DNA from: a virus
Virus record (IMG/VR): IMGVR_UViG_3300028844_007948
Location: 99,425-163,424 of that record
DNA: 64,000 nt
Reading direction: 5' to 3' (one strand)
The position numbers and the translations under genes were made by a program. The notes under the pieces were generated by a model. The model saw only the letters and a program-made list of their open reading frames with translations. It was not told the DNA's origin and ran no database searches. This document shows positions 17,468 through 25,316 of this stretch, in pieces. Each line of letters starts with the position of its first letter. The first letter of the stretch is position 1.

Positions 17468-19306
17468 ATGGGTAGACCTATTTGGCCAAAACAGTTCTCT
17501 CCGAGTAAAGCCAAGGTCTTTGGTGAAAGGCCTGGTCGTGCCATATGGCAAGGTAGAGCTCAAGTAATAGAGTCATCTTCTCCTTTCAGTAACTCTTACA
17601 CATCAAGAGTTTTTGTAAATAAATACGGTCAAAAAAGATATGAGAATTCAGATAGGTTAAGCTTTCCAGTAGATTCAAATATAATGACACCGACATTGGT
17701 TCGTTATCCAGCTAAAGACTTTAATGATTTTGGATTTTTCAATGGCTTCCCTTTTCTACTAAACGAAACCTGCGAGCACTTAAATTTTGGCAATAATTTT
17801 GTTATAGATGATAAAGGAGCCGTAACAGATTTAGGAAAGGGCTTTTCTGATAGATCCTTGACTGGCATACCAGTTGACGACTATTCTGCTGTAAGTGTAC
17901 TTGGAGGGGGTTATGATTTAAATAAGAATAAAGGATATTTTTCTCCTAATCTTAAAGGTGTGCATAGAAGGGCTGCAGCTGTAAATCATTATTGGAATTT
18001 AGCAGCTATAGAGACTGATTTCATCATACAAACTAGAAGAATTCCAGATGGCTATGTAACTGGTTACTCTAAAAACGTAGACTATGACAGTGATGAAGGG
18101 ATTCAATATGTTACAGAAGATTATGAAGTGGTAGAGTCTTATACTGATAAAGCCTATTTACCACAATTAAGACAATATATAGATCCAAGCGGCTCTTTTG
18201 ACCAAACAGATGGAGTCAATAATTGTACGATAGATCCTGAAACTAGATTATTTCAAGGTAGTGGAGAAAATTATTCTTCAATGTTTTTTCTTGGTCAAGA
18301 CACTGGGCATTATGCAGACTTTTTTATACCCTTTAGTATTCAGCCAAATAATACTGGAGCTTATACAATATGTTTTGACGAAGATGTCGCCACCCATCTC
18401 GAATCTCAACCCGAATGGGGTCCAGCAAAAGCATTTAATTGTAATGTTTCTCTAGATTTTAATACTAAAGATCGTGACCACGAAGGTTTTGCAGGATCGA
18501 ATGTAGAGTATCATTGTTTTCCTCATAGAGCTTATATCGTTCCAGCGAAAGATTGGGAATTCACCGTTCTTGGTTCAAAAGTCAAAGGGGTCTACTACAC
18601 ATATGCCCAATCTGAGCTTCTCAGATATCCTGGAGATCAATCTATAACACTAAATTATAGGCCTTGGTATCAAGACATTCATTTCACTTACTCAAACTAT
18701 GCTCCTGATAGGCTAGGGGGTGGACCTATTGAATATAACTTATTGCCCACCACTCATATTCCTTTTGATTCTGCTGCTGGAGGTCCAGAAGATAAAACCT
18801 ATTGCTATAAGTTTTCCTGTAATTCAAGGTTCAGCTTTTTAACTCCTACCATTAGTCAAGATGCAGGATTATCTGAGTTTAGGCAAACCTATAATGGAGC
18901 TGGAAAATATTCAATTTTTGGAACGGATCTTGAGTTTTATTGTGGTGGTCCGAGGCCAGAATTAGTTCTTGAAGACAGTTTAATATCAAGATTTTACGAT
19001 AGTAAATATGATAATTTAGTTTATAGACAAGAGAATAAATCTGTTTATCATTCATCAGAAATAGCAAAACTTTATTATAATTTAAGGAACACAGAAACAG
19101 CTGATAATAAAAATTTAAGAAAGTTAAAAAACCAATCAAACACACTCATCACAAAAGAAGTTGTTAGCAGAACTATAAAAAGAAAAACTAGAGATTATAC
19201 ATTTTTTAGTGATTCTTTAGCTAATAGTGCTACAACAAAACGCATTCCATTACAAGCTAGTTTTCTTGATTTCCCTGATGCAGATAGTGTTGTTTATGCG
19301 GATTAA
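17468..19306 (+). CDS. Probable virion structural protein, unknown family
   Basis: 612 aa, rich in Tyr, Phe, Asp and Asn with short alternating beta-like segments, typical of phage structural or tail-fibre-associated proteins. Contains several Cys (for example YTICFDED, FNCNVSLDF, YHCFPHRAY). It starts after the strongest Shine-Dalgarno seen here (AGGAGG, spacing 5), consistent with high expression. No family recognised; the structural role is inferred from size, composition and the low-complexity gene next door. Confidence 0.6.
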   Translation: MGRPIWPKQFSPSKAKVFGERPGRAIWQGRAQVIESSSPFSNSYTSRVFVNKYGQKRYENSDRLSFPVDSNIMTPTLVRYPAKDFNDFGFFNGFPFLLNETCEHLNFGNNFVIDDKGAVTDLGKGFSDRSLTGIPVDDYSAVSVLGGGYDLNKNKGYFSPNLKGVHRRAAAVNHYWNLAAIETDFIIQTRRIPDGYVTGYSKNVDYDSDEGIQYVTEDYEVVESYTDKAYLPQLRQYIDPSGSFDQTDGVNNCTIDPETRLFQGSGENYSSMFFLGQDTGHYADFFIPFSIQPNNTGAYTICFDEDVATHLESQPEWGPAKAFNCNVSLDFNTKDRDHEGFAGSNVEYHCFPHRAYIVPAKDWEFTVLGSKVKGVYYTYAQSELLRYPGDQSITLNYRPWYQDIHFTYSNYAPDRLGGGPIEYNLLPTTHIPFDSAAGGPEDKTYCYKFSCNSRFSFLTPTISQDAGLSEFRQTYNGAGKYSIFGTDLEFYCGGPRPELVLEDSLISRFYDSKYDNLVYRQENKSVYHSSEIAKLYYNLRNTETADNKNLRKLKNQSNTLITKEVVSRTIKRKTRDYTFFSDSLANSATTKRIPLQASFLDFPDADSVVYAD

Positions 19307-19323
19307 AAGAAAGGCTTAAAAAA

Positions 19324-21288
19324 ATGGTTAGTAATATTTATCCTCCAAGTAGCGGTTATCCAAGGCCTAGCTTTAGCCCTAAATCTCCTTCTTCTCCAGG
19401 TAGTATCCCTTCTTCCTTTGGTGGAGCTGGAACTGGTTCTGGTGGAGTTTCTACTCCTAGTGGAGATACAGCTATTGGCGCTGGAGGCTCTGATATGTCT
19501 AGTGGGTCCCCTTCCAATATGGGCACTCCTCGCCCCCCATCCGTTGGCGGTGAGGGCTTTACATCTTTTGGTGGGGGTGGGTCTATAGGAAGTCCTGTCT
19601 CAGGAACAGAAAGTGGTTCTAGTTCTCCTATCAATCGTCCATCCACATCTCCTAGTTCTACCCAGAATTCTGGCGGGCCACCACCTTCTCAAAATAGTGA
19701 GCCGCCACCCAAGTTCCCTGGCTCAAGAGCTACCCCAGGGAAACCTAGTGGCACTTCTAAAGGTCCTGGTGCTACACCTTCTTCCAACGGATTAGGTCAA
19801 AACATGGGCTCTAATATAGGTGTTCCTCCACCACCCTCAGGTTCAACAAGCGGTACTGGTGTAGGTAATGGTAATAGCAGCTCAACAACTCCCACTCCAG
19901 GCTCAAACACTGGCACTGGAGGCGGTTTACAACAGAAACAAAGAACTGGAGCTGGTACAGGATCAGTCTACGTTCCCCCAAAAGAAACACAAGAAACTAG
20001 TTCAAAACAGGAACAGGAAAATTCGGGCAAAAAAAGTGCGGAAGAAATCCAAAAATCAGTTCCGTCACCTAATGGCAACTCAACTAATCCGCCAAAAATA
20101 ATTAAGCCCCCTAATAAGACGGGAAATACAAATACAGACGATCAAATCAATAATGCCACAAAGAATTCTAAAGGTTCTACAGAAGGTTCTGACGGCGCTG
20201 ATTCAGAACAAGGAAGATCGAGAGGTGATATAGAGAATATAAATAACGCTGCAAATGAAGCTCAAAAAGATGCTAAAAATAACCCAAAAACAGATTGCAA
20301 AGATTGTGGCACACCGAAAGGTCCTGGAGAGATAGATGAAGAAGTTGTAGATGGTGTCAATGATATTGCAGATGGAGATCAAGATATAAACACCGACTCT
20401 GAATCAGGAGAAATTATCGTTCCTGGAACAGATCAATTAGATGATGAAAATTCAGATGGAGTAACGACTCCAGAAGAAACTCCAGATTTTATTGAGCCAT
20501 GGGAGTCTTTGGAGTCTAACGAGGATCTTAAGAATTTAAGCTTTACTTATGGAAACAATTATAGTAAGAAAAAAAAGAATCCAGAGGATGTTTATGGGGG
20601 TTATTTTAGCGAATATGCCGATACAGTGGATTCTGTAGCAGATACTGCCCTTGGCGCAGGTAGTGATTTTAGACAAAATCCAAACGAATCTTTGGCAGAT
20701 TCTCTTTTTAGATGGCAGCAAGACCCTAACAGAGATTATGATCCAAGTGGGAAAGCCGATTGGGTCGTCACAGGAAGGGGTAGTATGCAGAGTTATTTGC
20801 ACACTAAAGGTTATAATACTTATGGCGCGCAGAATGATTTTGGAAATGATAGTGCTACTGGGCCAGCTTTCGGACTCAAAGATAGCAAAACAACTTCTAG
20901 TAACAATGTTAATCTGATAAATGCAGAGCTAGCGTTTGGTGCCAGAAATATGGGGGATAATGGGGACCTGCAAGGTATGAGTGCTAGTTTAGCATACGCA
21001 GGTCCTATTGGGGCAGGTTCCAGTGATTTTAGTGACTTTGCAGGAATTCAGCCTAGTTACAGTGCTTCTGTAGCATTCAGTGTTAGCTCGAAAGATCTCA
21101 GCCCCTTAAATGCACCAGGAAAGTTAATTGATGCTGCTGTTGATCTCACCACTCAATTGGGAAGTCAAGTATCCAGTAATTTTAGAAACAAAGGGGCTAT
21201 TGAAGCAGCGGGAGACTTAGCAAAAGGATCTCTTAAAGCCGCAGGGAAAATAGGTCTGGGTCTTTTGGCTGGAGGCTGGGAGTTTTAA
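19324..21288 (+). CDS. Low-complexity Gly/Ser/Pro-rich probable structural protein
   Basis: 654 aa. Residues 1-230 are almost wholly Gly, Ser, Pro and Thr. About 230-420 are polar with Asn/Asp/Glu. The C-terminal third is more ordered (SLADSLFRWQQDP, then Ala/Gly-rich helices and LAKGSLKAAGKIGLGLLAGG). It resembles extended, flexible virion proteins. No enzymatic motif. Composition is clearly higher in G+C than its neighbours because of the amino-acid bias, so mirror ORFs on the other strand are artefacts. Confidence 0.6.
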   Translation: MVSNIYPPSSGYPRPSFSPKSPSSPGSIPSSFGGAGTGSGGVSTPSGDTAIGAGGSDMSSGSPSNMGTPRPPSVGGEGFTSFGGGGSIGSPVSGTESGSSSPINRPSTSPSSTQNSGGPPPSQNSEPPPKFPGSRATPGKPSGTSKGPGATPSSNGLGQNMGSNIGVPPPPSGSTSGTGVGNGNSSSTTPTPGSNTGTGGGLQQKQRTGAGTGSVYVPPKETQETSSKQEQENSGKKSAEEIQKSVPSPNGNSTNPPKIIKPPNKTGNTNTDDQINNATKNSKGSTEGSDGADSEQGRSRGDIENINNAANEAQKDAKNNPKTDCKDCGTPKGPGEIDEEVVDGVNDIADGDQDINTDSESGEIIVPGTDQLDDENSDGVTTPEETPDFIEPWESLESNEDLKNLSFTYGNNYSKKKKNPEDVYGGYFSEYADTVDSVADTALGAGSDFRQNPNESLADSLFRWQQDPNRDYDPSGKADWVVTGRGSMQSYLHTKGYNTYGAQNDFGNDSATGPAFGLKDSKTTSSNNVNLINAELAFGARNMGDNGDLQGMSASLAYAGPIGAGSSDFSDFAGIQPSYSASVAFSVSSKDLSPLNAPGKLIDAAVDLTTQLGSQVSSNFRNKGAIEAAGDLAKGSLKAAGKIGLGLLAGGWEF

Positions 21289-21298
21289 TCTAGCAAGT

Positions 21299-21562
21299 AT
21301 GCGCAAAAGGGTTAAAGCTTCTATTGATCTAAGGTTAAATTCAGATTCTATTAGCTCTGTAGATTTATTAGAAAAATTTCTTGATCCAGAAAATAGGTTT
21401 AATTCTTTTATACCTTTTAATTGTAATGGTAGGTCAAATCCCCCTCAGAAAATAGATGTTGGCTCAGAGCTTCCTATAGACACGGATGTAAATACTAATT
21501 TTGAAAATAGTTTTAGGATATTTGAAAGATATAAGATAAAGAAAAAGAAGAAAGAAGAATAA
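21299..21562 (+). CDS. Small unknown protein
   Basis: 87 aa with a central polar region and a C-terminal run of Lys and Glu (KIKKKKKEE). Lies 10 bp after the low-complexity protein and 1 bp before the coiled-coil membrane protein. No family recognised. Confidence 0.6.
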   Translation: MRKRVKASIDLRLNSDSISSVDLLEKFLDPENRFNSFIPFNCNGRSNPPQKIDVGSELPIDTDVNTNFENSFRIFERYKIKKKKKEE

Positions 21563-21563
21563 A

Positions 21564-22790
21564 ATGAAATATTTTTTACTTAGCTCTGCATTGTCTCTTT
21601 CAGCGATAGCTGCTTATTTTAGCATAATTGGTTTGTCTACTATTTTTCCAGGTTCAATAGTTTCTATTGTGGTGATGGCTGTAGCATTAGAGGTTGCTAA
21701 AATAGTTGTCGCTGTCTGGGCTCACCAAAATTGGAAAAAGATATCAATCTTAACTAGGGCTTATTTGTCTTTTTCGGTCTTTATTCTTATGGCAATAACG
21801 AGTGCAGGAATCTTTGGTTTCTTAAGTAAATCTCACATTGAACATTCTTCAAGTGTTTCTTTTGCAGAGCAAAACATAAAAGAAATAGATAGAAAAATAT
21901 TACTAGAAGAAGAGTCTATAGATCGTCAAAAATCTTTTATAATAGAAAAAAAGTCAGTACAAAAATTTTCAGAAGATAAAAATTCAAAAATTATAGAACA
22001 GCTTTCGGCAAATATTGAGTTGATATATTCTAGGTTAGATGAAGATATAAAAGAATTAAATTCAAAAATTGATAAGCATCAGTCTAGATTAATTTTTATG
22101 GATGAGCAGCTTCAAGATCTAAGAAATCAAAAAACAGGCTTTTTCTCTAGTAACTCAAAAAAAATAAAAGACTTAGAGGTTTCTCAGTTAGAGGAAAGAG
22201 AATACATTAGCTCTCAACTAAAAATTTTAAATGATTCTATTATTGAATTAAGGAGATCTTCAACTATCAAAGTTGACGATATTAATAACGAAATAAGATC
22301 TTTACAAAACTCAAAAATAGAAATCGATCAAACAGATCTTGATTTAATATCGACGTATGAGTCTAAGATTAAAGATAGCCTGTCTAATATAGAAGTTTTA
22401 AATTTAGAAAAATTTAAATTAGAAAGTGACAACCTCAAAATAGAGAACGAACTTGGTCCAGTTAAATATATAGCTGAATTAATTAAAGACTTTGGTGGGC
22501 CAAATTTAAATACTGCTGGATCTATAAGGCTTGTTATAATCTTTATAGTTTGTGTTTTTGACCCTTTAGCTATTGTAATGGTTATATGTGCTTCTAATTC
22601 TTTTAAAAAGAAAAATAAAACCAAAGAGGTTGAGGTGAAAAAAGAAAGCCTTGAAGAAGAAATGTTAAGGCTTGTGCCTGAGACAGCAAAGGAACCTAAA
22701 GCCACAGAGAAACCTAAAGCCACAGAGAAACCTGATGATTTTATTGAGAAAAACGGCTTTATATACAAAGTCCCTAAAAATAAAAAATAA
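21564..22790 (+). CDS. Membrane protein with long periplasmic or virion coiled coil
   Basis: 408 aa. Three hydrophobic helices lie at about 4-30, 33-53 and 62-86. A roughly 210-residue coiled coil (about 95-305) follows, with heptad-like Ile/Leu and Glu/Lys/Ser. A fourth transmembrane helix is at about 315-338, and the tail is charged with a PKATEK tandem repeat. This arrangement (FFSIxGL, ALEVAKIVVAxWxHQNW, ITSAGIFGFLSK) is one I associate with uncharacterised proteins of marine myoviruses. Function unknown; membrane anchoring of virion assembly is possible. Confidence 0.65.
   Translation: MKYFLLSSALSLSAIAAYFSIIGLSTIFPGSIVSIVVMAVALEVAKIVVAVWAHQNWKKISILTRAYLSFSVFILMAITSAGIFGFLSKSHIEHSSSVSFAEQNIKEIDRKILLEEESIDRQKSFIIEKKSVQKFSEDKNSKIIEQLSANIELIYSRLDEDIKELNSKIDKHQSRLIFMDEQLQDLRNQKTGFFSSNSKKIKDLEVSQLEEREYISSQLKILNDSIIELRRSSTIKVDDINNEIRSLQNSKIEIDQTDLDLISTYESKIKDSLSNIEVLNLEKFKLESDNLKIENELGPVKYIAELIKDFGGPNLNTAGSIRLVIIFIVCVFDPLAIVMVICASNSFKKKNKTKEVEVKKESLEEEMLRLVPETAKEPKATEKPKATEKPDDFIEKNGFIYKVPKNKK
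22695..22730 (+). repeat. Tandem 18-bp repeat inside a gene
   Basis: Two exact copies of an 18-base unit starting CCTAAAGCCACAGAG encode PKATEK twice in the tail of the membrane protein. Exact identity suggests recent slippage duplication. Confidence 0.85.
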
Positions 22791-22828
22791 AACTTGTTTT
22801 TTCGGCCTACCGATGCATGCTATAATGC

Positions 22829-23569
22829 ATGATACCTTTATTTAAGTCTGATTTTTCAATAGGCAAAAGTATACTTAGGTTAGATAAAAGATCTTTCGAG
22901 GAGGAGTCTGATTCAAATATATTTAAAATTTTATCAGATAGTAAAGAGAAAAACCTTGTTTTAGTAGAGGATACTATGATAGGCTTTTTGGAAGCTTATA
23001 ATAATTCATTAGAACTTGGTTTTAATTTAATATTTGGAGTGAATATTCTTTGTAATTCTTCGATTAACCCTCAAGAAAAAGATAAATATATAATTTTTGC
23101 GAGAAATGAGCATGGATGTAAAATTTTAAATAAAATATATAGCTTTATACATTCAGAGAGGAATGGCTCTATAGATTTACCTGATTTAAAAAAGTTCTGG
23201 ACTGAAGATTTAGTTTTATATGTGCCTTTTTATGATTCGTTTATCTATAATAACTTCATGTATTTTTCTGAAAGTGCTCCAGATTTAAGCTTCTTTAATC
23301 CTTGTTTTTTTATACAAGATAACGGTTTACCTTTTGATTTAATGTTAAAAGAGATGGTGGAAAATTATATAAATTTTAATAATTACAAATCTATTTTGAG
23401 CAAAAGTATTTATTATAATAAAAAAAATGATTTTTCGGCATATCAAGTTTATAAATGTTTATGCTCTAGAAATTTCTCTCAAAATTCATCTTTAGAAAAG
23501 CCCAACCTAGATCATTGTTCTAGCGATGAATTCTCTTATGAAAGTTATTTGCAGTATGAAAGCTCTTAA
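22829..23569 (+). CDS. Separate PHP domain of a split DNA polymerase III alpha subunit
   Basis: 246 aa aligning by eye to the N-terminal PHP domain of DnaE. SDFSIGKSIL resembles the HSxYSLLDG start, and VEDTMIGFLEAYNNS the TDHGNxxGAxxFY block. LIFGVNIL resembles PIIGCELYV, and IFARNEHGCKILNKI the LLAKNExGYxNL segment. SIYYNKKNDFSAYQVY and CSSDEFSY match the end of the domain (VHYLxxEDAxAHxVL, F.SDEFYLKS). The HxH and TDH metal ligands are lost, so the phosphoesterase site is dead. The gene ends exactly where the polymerase half (25298-27865) begins in normal DnaE. Confidence 0.78.
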   Translation: MIPLFKSDFSIGKSILRLDKRSFEEESDSNIFKILSDSKEKNLVLVEDTMIGFLEAYNNSLELGFNLIFGVNILCNSSINPQEKDKYIIFARNEHGCKILNKIYSFIHSERNGSIDLPDLKKFWTEDLVLYVPFYDSFIYNNFMYFSESAPDLSFFNPCFFIQDNGLPFDLMLKEMVENYINFNNYKSILSKSIYYNKKNDFSAYQVYKCLCSRNFSQNSSLEKPNLDHCSSDEFSYESYLQYESS

Positions 23570-24515
23570 ATATTCAGATATTTGTTTAATACCAAATTAC
23601 AGTGAAGTACACAGCAGGGTTGACTGTGATGCTTCTGTAAATCTTTTTGGAAAAAAATTTCTATTACCGATTATTCCTGCGAATATGAAATCCGTAATAG
23701 ATATGCGTACATGTGAGTGGATGAGCTCACATGGCTTTTTCTACATTATGCATCGCTTTGATCGTGATTTAGCTGAAGATGTTGCCAATGCTCAAGAGTG
23801 GGATAACATTTCATTTAGTGTCGGAGTTAAGATGCAAGATAAGATGGCTATTCAAAAAATCAGCAAGAGAGGCCATCGAGTTGATTACTTAACTATCGAT
23901 ATTGCTCACGGTTATTGCCAGCGAATGAAGTCAACTATTGAATGTATAAAAAAACATCTCCCAGATACAAAAATTATTGCTGGGAATGTTGCTACTTCTG
24001 ATGCGGTAAGGCAATTATCTAATTGGGGAGCTGACATTGTAAAAGTTGGAATTGGTCAAGGCTCTCCATGTACCACTAAAGATAAGACGGGATTCACTAT
24101 GCCTATGTTCACTTGCGTTCAACAATGCTCTCAAATTTCCTCGAATCACATAGATAGTGTTCCAATCATTGCTGATGGTGGTATTCGCTGTAATGGTGAT
24201 GTAGCTAAAGCTTTAGTTGCTGGAGCTACCATGGCAATGGCTGGCAGCTTGTTTGCTGCTTGCACCGATAGTCCTGCTTCAGTTATTACTATTAACGGTC
24301 TTGAGCATAAAGCTTATTTTGGCTCTGCTAGTATTGAAAACAAAGGACACAACAACAATGTAGAGGGTAAATTAAATCAAATACCAAACAGTGGAATGAC
24401 TTATGGTGAAAAATTAAACGAAATCACCCAAGACCTCCAGAGTTCTATTAGTTATGCTGGTGGTCAAACACTATCTTGCTTGGCTCCACGTGAAGTTAAA
24501 TATTATGAAGTATGA
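23556..24515 (+). CDS. guaC: GMP reductase
   Basis: NADPH-dependent conversion of GMP to IMP, feeding guanine nucleotides back to the adenine branch. Seen: KYSDICLIPNYSEVHSR, LPIIPANMKSVID, IMHRF, the IMPDH/GMPR TIM-barrel loop GIGQGSPCTTKDKTG with catalytic C172, IADGGIRCNGD, and SGMTYGEKLNEI. The KTG after the Cys loop and the absence of CBS domains favour GMP reductase over IMP dehydrogenase. 319 aa from the ATG overlapping the PHP gene by 14 bp; longer in-frame starts lie inside that gene. Confidence 0.9.
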   Translation: MKALKYSDICLIPNYSEVHSRVDCDASVNLFGKKFLLPIIPANMKSVIDMRTCEWMSSHGFFYIMHRFDRDLAEDVANAQEWDNISFSVGVKMQDKMAIQKISKRGHRVDYLTIDIAHGYCQRMKSTIECIKKHLPDTKIIAGNVATSDAVRQLSNWGADIVKVGIGQGSPCTTKDKTGFTMPMFTCVQQCSQISSNHIDSVPIIADGGIRCNGDVAKALVAGATMAMAGSLFAACTDSPASVITINGLEHKAYFGSASIENKGHNNNVEGKLNQIPNSGMTYGEKLNEITQDLQSSISYAGGQTLSCLAPREVKYYEV

Positions 24516-24682
24516 ATAAGAAAAAATTAAAATTAATTAAAAGTATAATCTCCTATGATGAGTCTATAGAAGAGCATAAGAGAGCACTTAGGGTGATTAA
24601 GAAGGCTTACGATAAAACCCCATCTAATCTAAAGTCTCAATTCATAGCAGAAGTTAAGGAAACTTTTAAAATCGATGAATGA
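24512..24682 (+). CDS. Small basic protein between guaC and exonuclease
   Basis: 56 aa, Lys-rich and helical (MNKKKLKLIKSIISYDESIEE... to ...FKIDE). It starts in an ATGA overlap with guaC and its end overlaps the exonuclease start by 8 bp, so it is translationally coupled on both sides. No family recognised; the KTPSNLKSQFIAEV segment is seen in small proteins of T4-like phages, from memory only. Confidence 0.65.
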   Translation: MNKKKLKLIKSIISYDESIEEHKRALRVIKKAYDKTPSNLKSQFIAEVKETFKIDE

Positions 24683-25316
24683 AAATTTACTTAGATTCAA
24701 AAAAGATCAAAAATTTCTTGTCTTTGATTATGAAACTTGCAACTTAAACTTAAGTAGTTTTGAAAATAAACCTTGGCAAATTGGTTTCATTTTGTTAAAA
24801 GGGTCGAATGTAATAAATAAATATAATTTACTTATTGGTTGGGATGATTTAAATATTTCTTCAGATGCTGCGAGAATAACTAATTTTTCCAAATCAAAAT
24901 ATGAAAAAGAAAAAAAGGATGCTTCTTATTGTTTAGATCTTTTCGATAAATATCTTTATGACGAAAGTTATCTTGTAGTGGGTCACAACATTCTCGGTTT
25001 TGACATTTTCATGCATAATATACATCGGAAACTTTGCGGTAAACCTACGGATTATTCTTATATTGATAGGGCCATTGATACTAACTGCCTAGCCCGTGCT
25101 GTCAAGAATGACATTCATTACAATGATTCAATTAATTTAATATCCTGGCAATACAAATTGCTTAATTACAGAAAAAGAGGTGTTAAAACTAATTTAAAAC
25201 AATTATGTAAGGATTATTCTATTGATTTTGATGACTCAATGTTGCATGATGCTCTTTATGATGTCGAAAAAACTTCAGAAGTTCTACAAAAAATGTTATG
25301 GCAGCTAGAAATATAG
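24675..25316 (+). CDS. DnaQ-like DEDDh 3'-5' exonuclease
   Basis: 213 aa. VFDYET gives D18 and E20 (ExoI). VGHNILGFD is ExoII with the second Asp. LHDALYDVEKT gives H191 and D196 (ExoIII, DEDDh type). Size matches the epsilon proofreading subunit. It directly precedes and overlaps the polymerase catalytic gene by 19 bp, so it is almost certainly the proofreader for this phage polymerase. Confidence 0.88.
   Translation: MNENLLRFKKDQKFLVFDYETCNLNLSSFENKPWQIGFILLKGSNVINKYNLLIGWDDLNISSDAARITNFSKSKYEKEKKDASYCLDLFDKYLYDESYLVVGHNILGFDIFMHNIHRKLCGKPTDYSYIDRAIDTNCLARAVKNDIHYNDSINLISWQYKLLNYRKRGVKTNLKQLCKDYSIDFDDSMLHDALYDVEKTSEVLQKMLWQLEI

Noticed and set aside
22695-22730. Tandem repeat as a possible CRISPR or origin iteron
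   Set aside because: Only two copies, in frame and coding PKATEK; no spacers. No CRISPR array was seen in the window.
22821-22826. Perfect TATAAT just before the PHP gene
   Set aside because: It lies 2 bases before the ATG, so a start site would fall inside the gene. It is part of an ATGCAT palindromic stretch and probably not that gene's -10.
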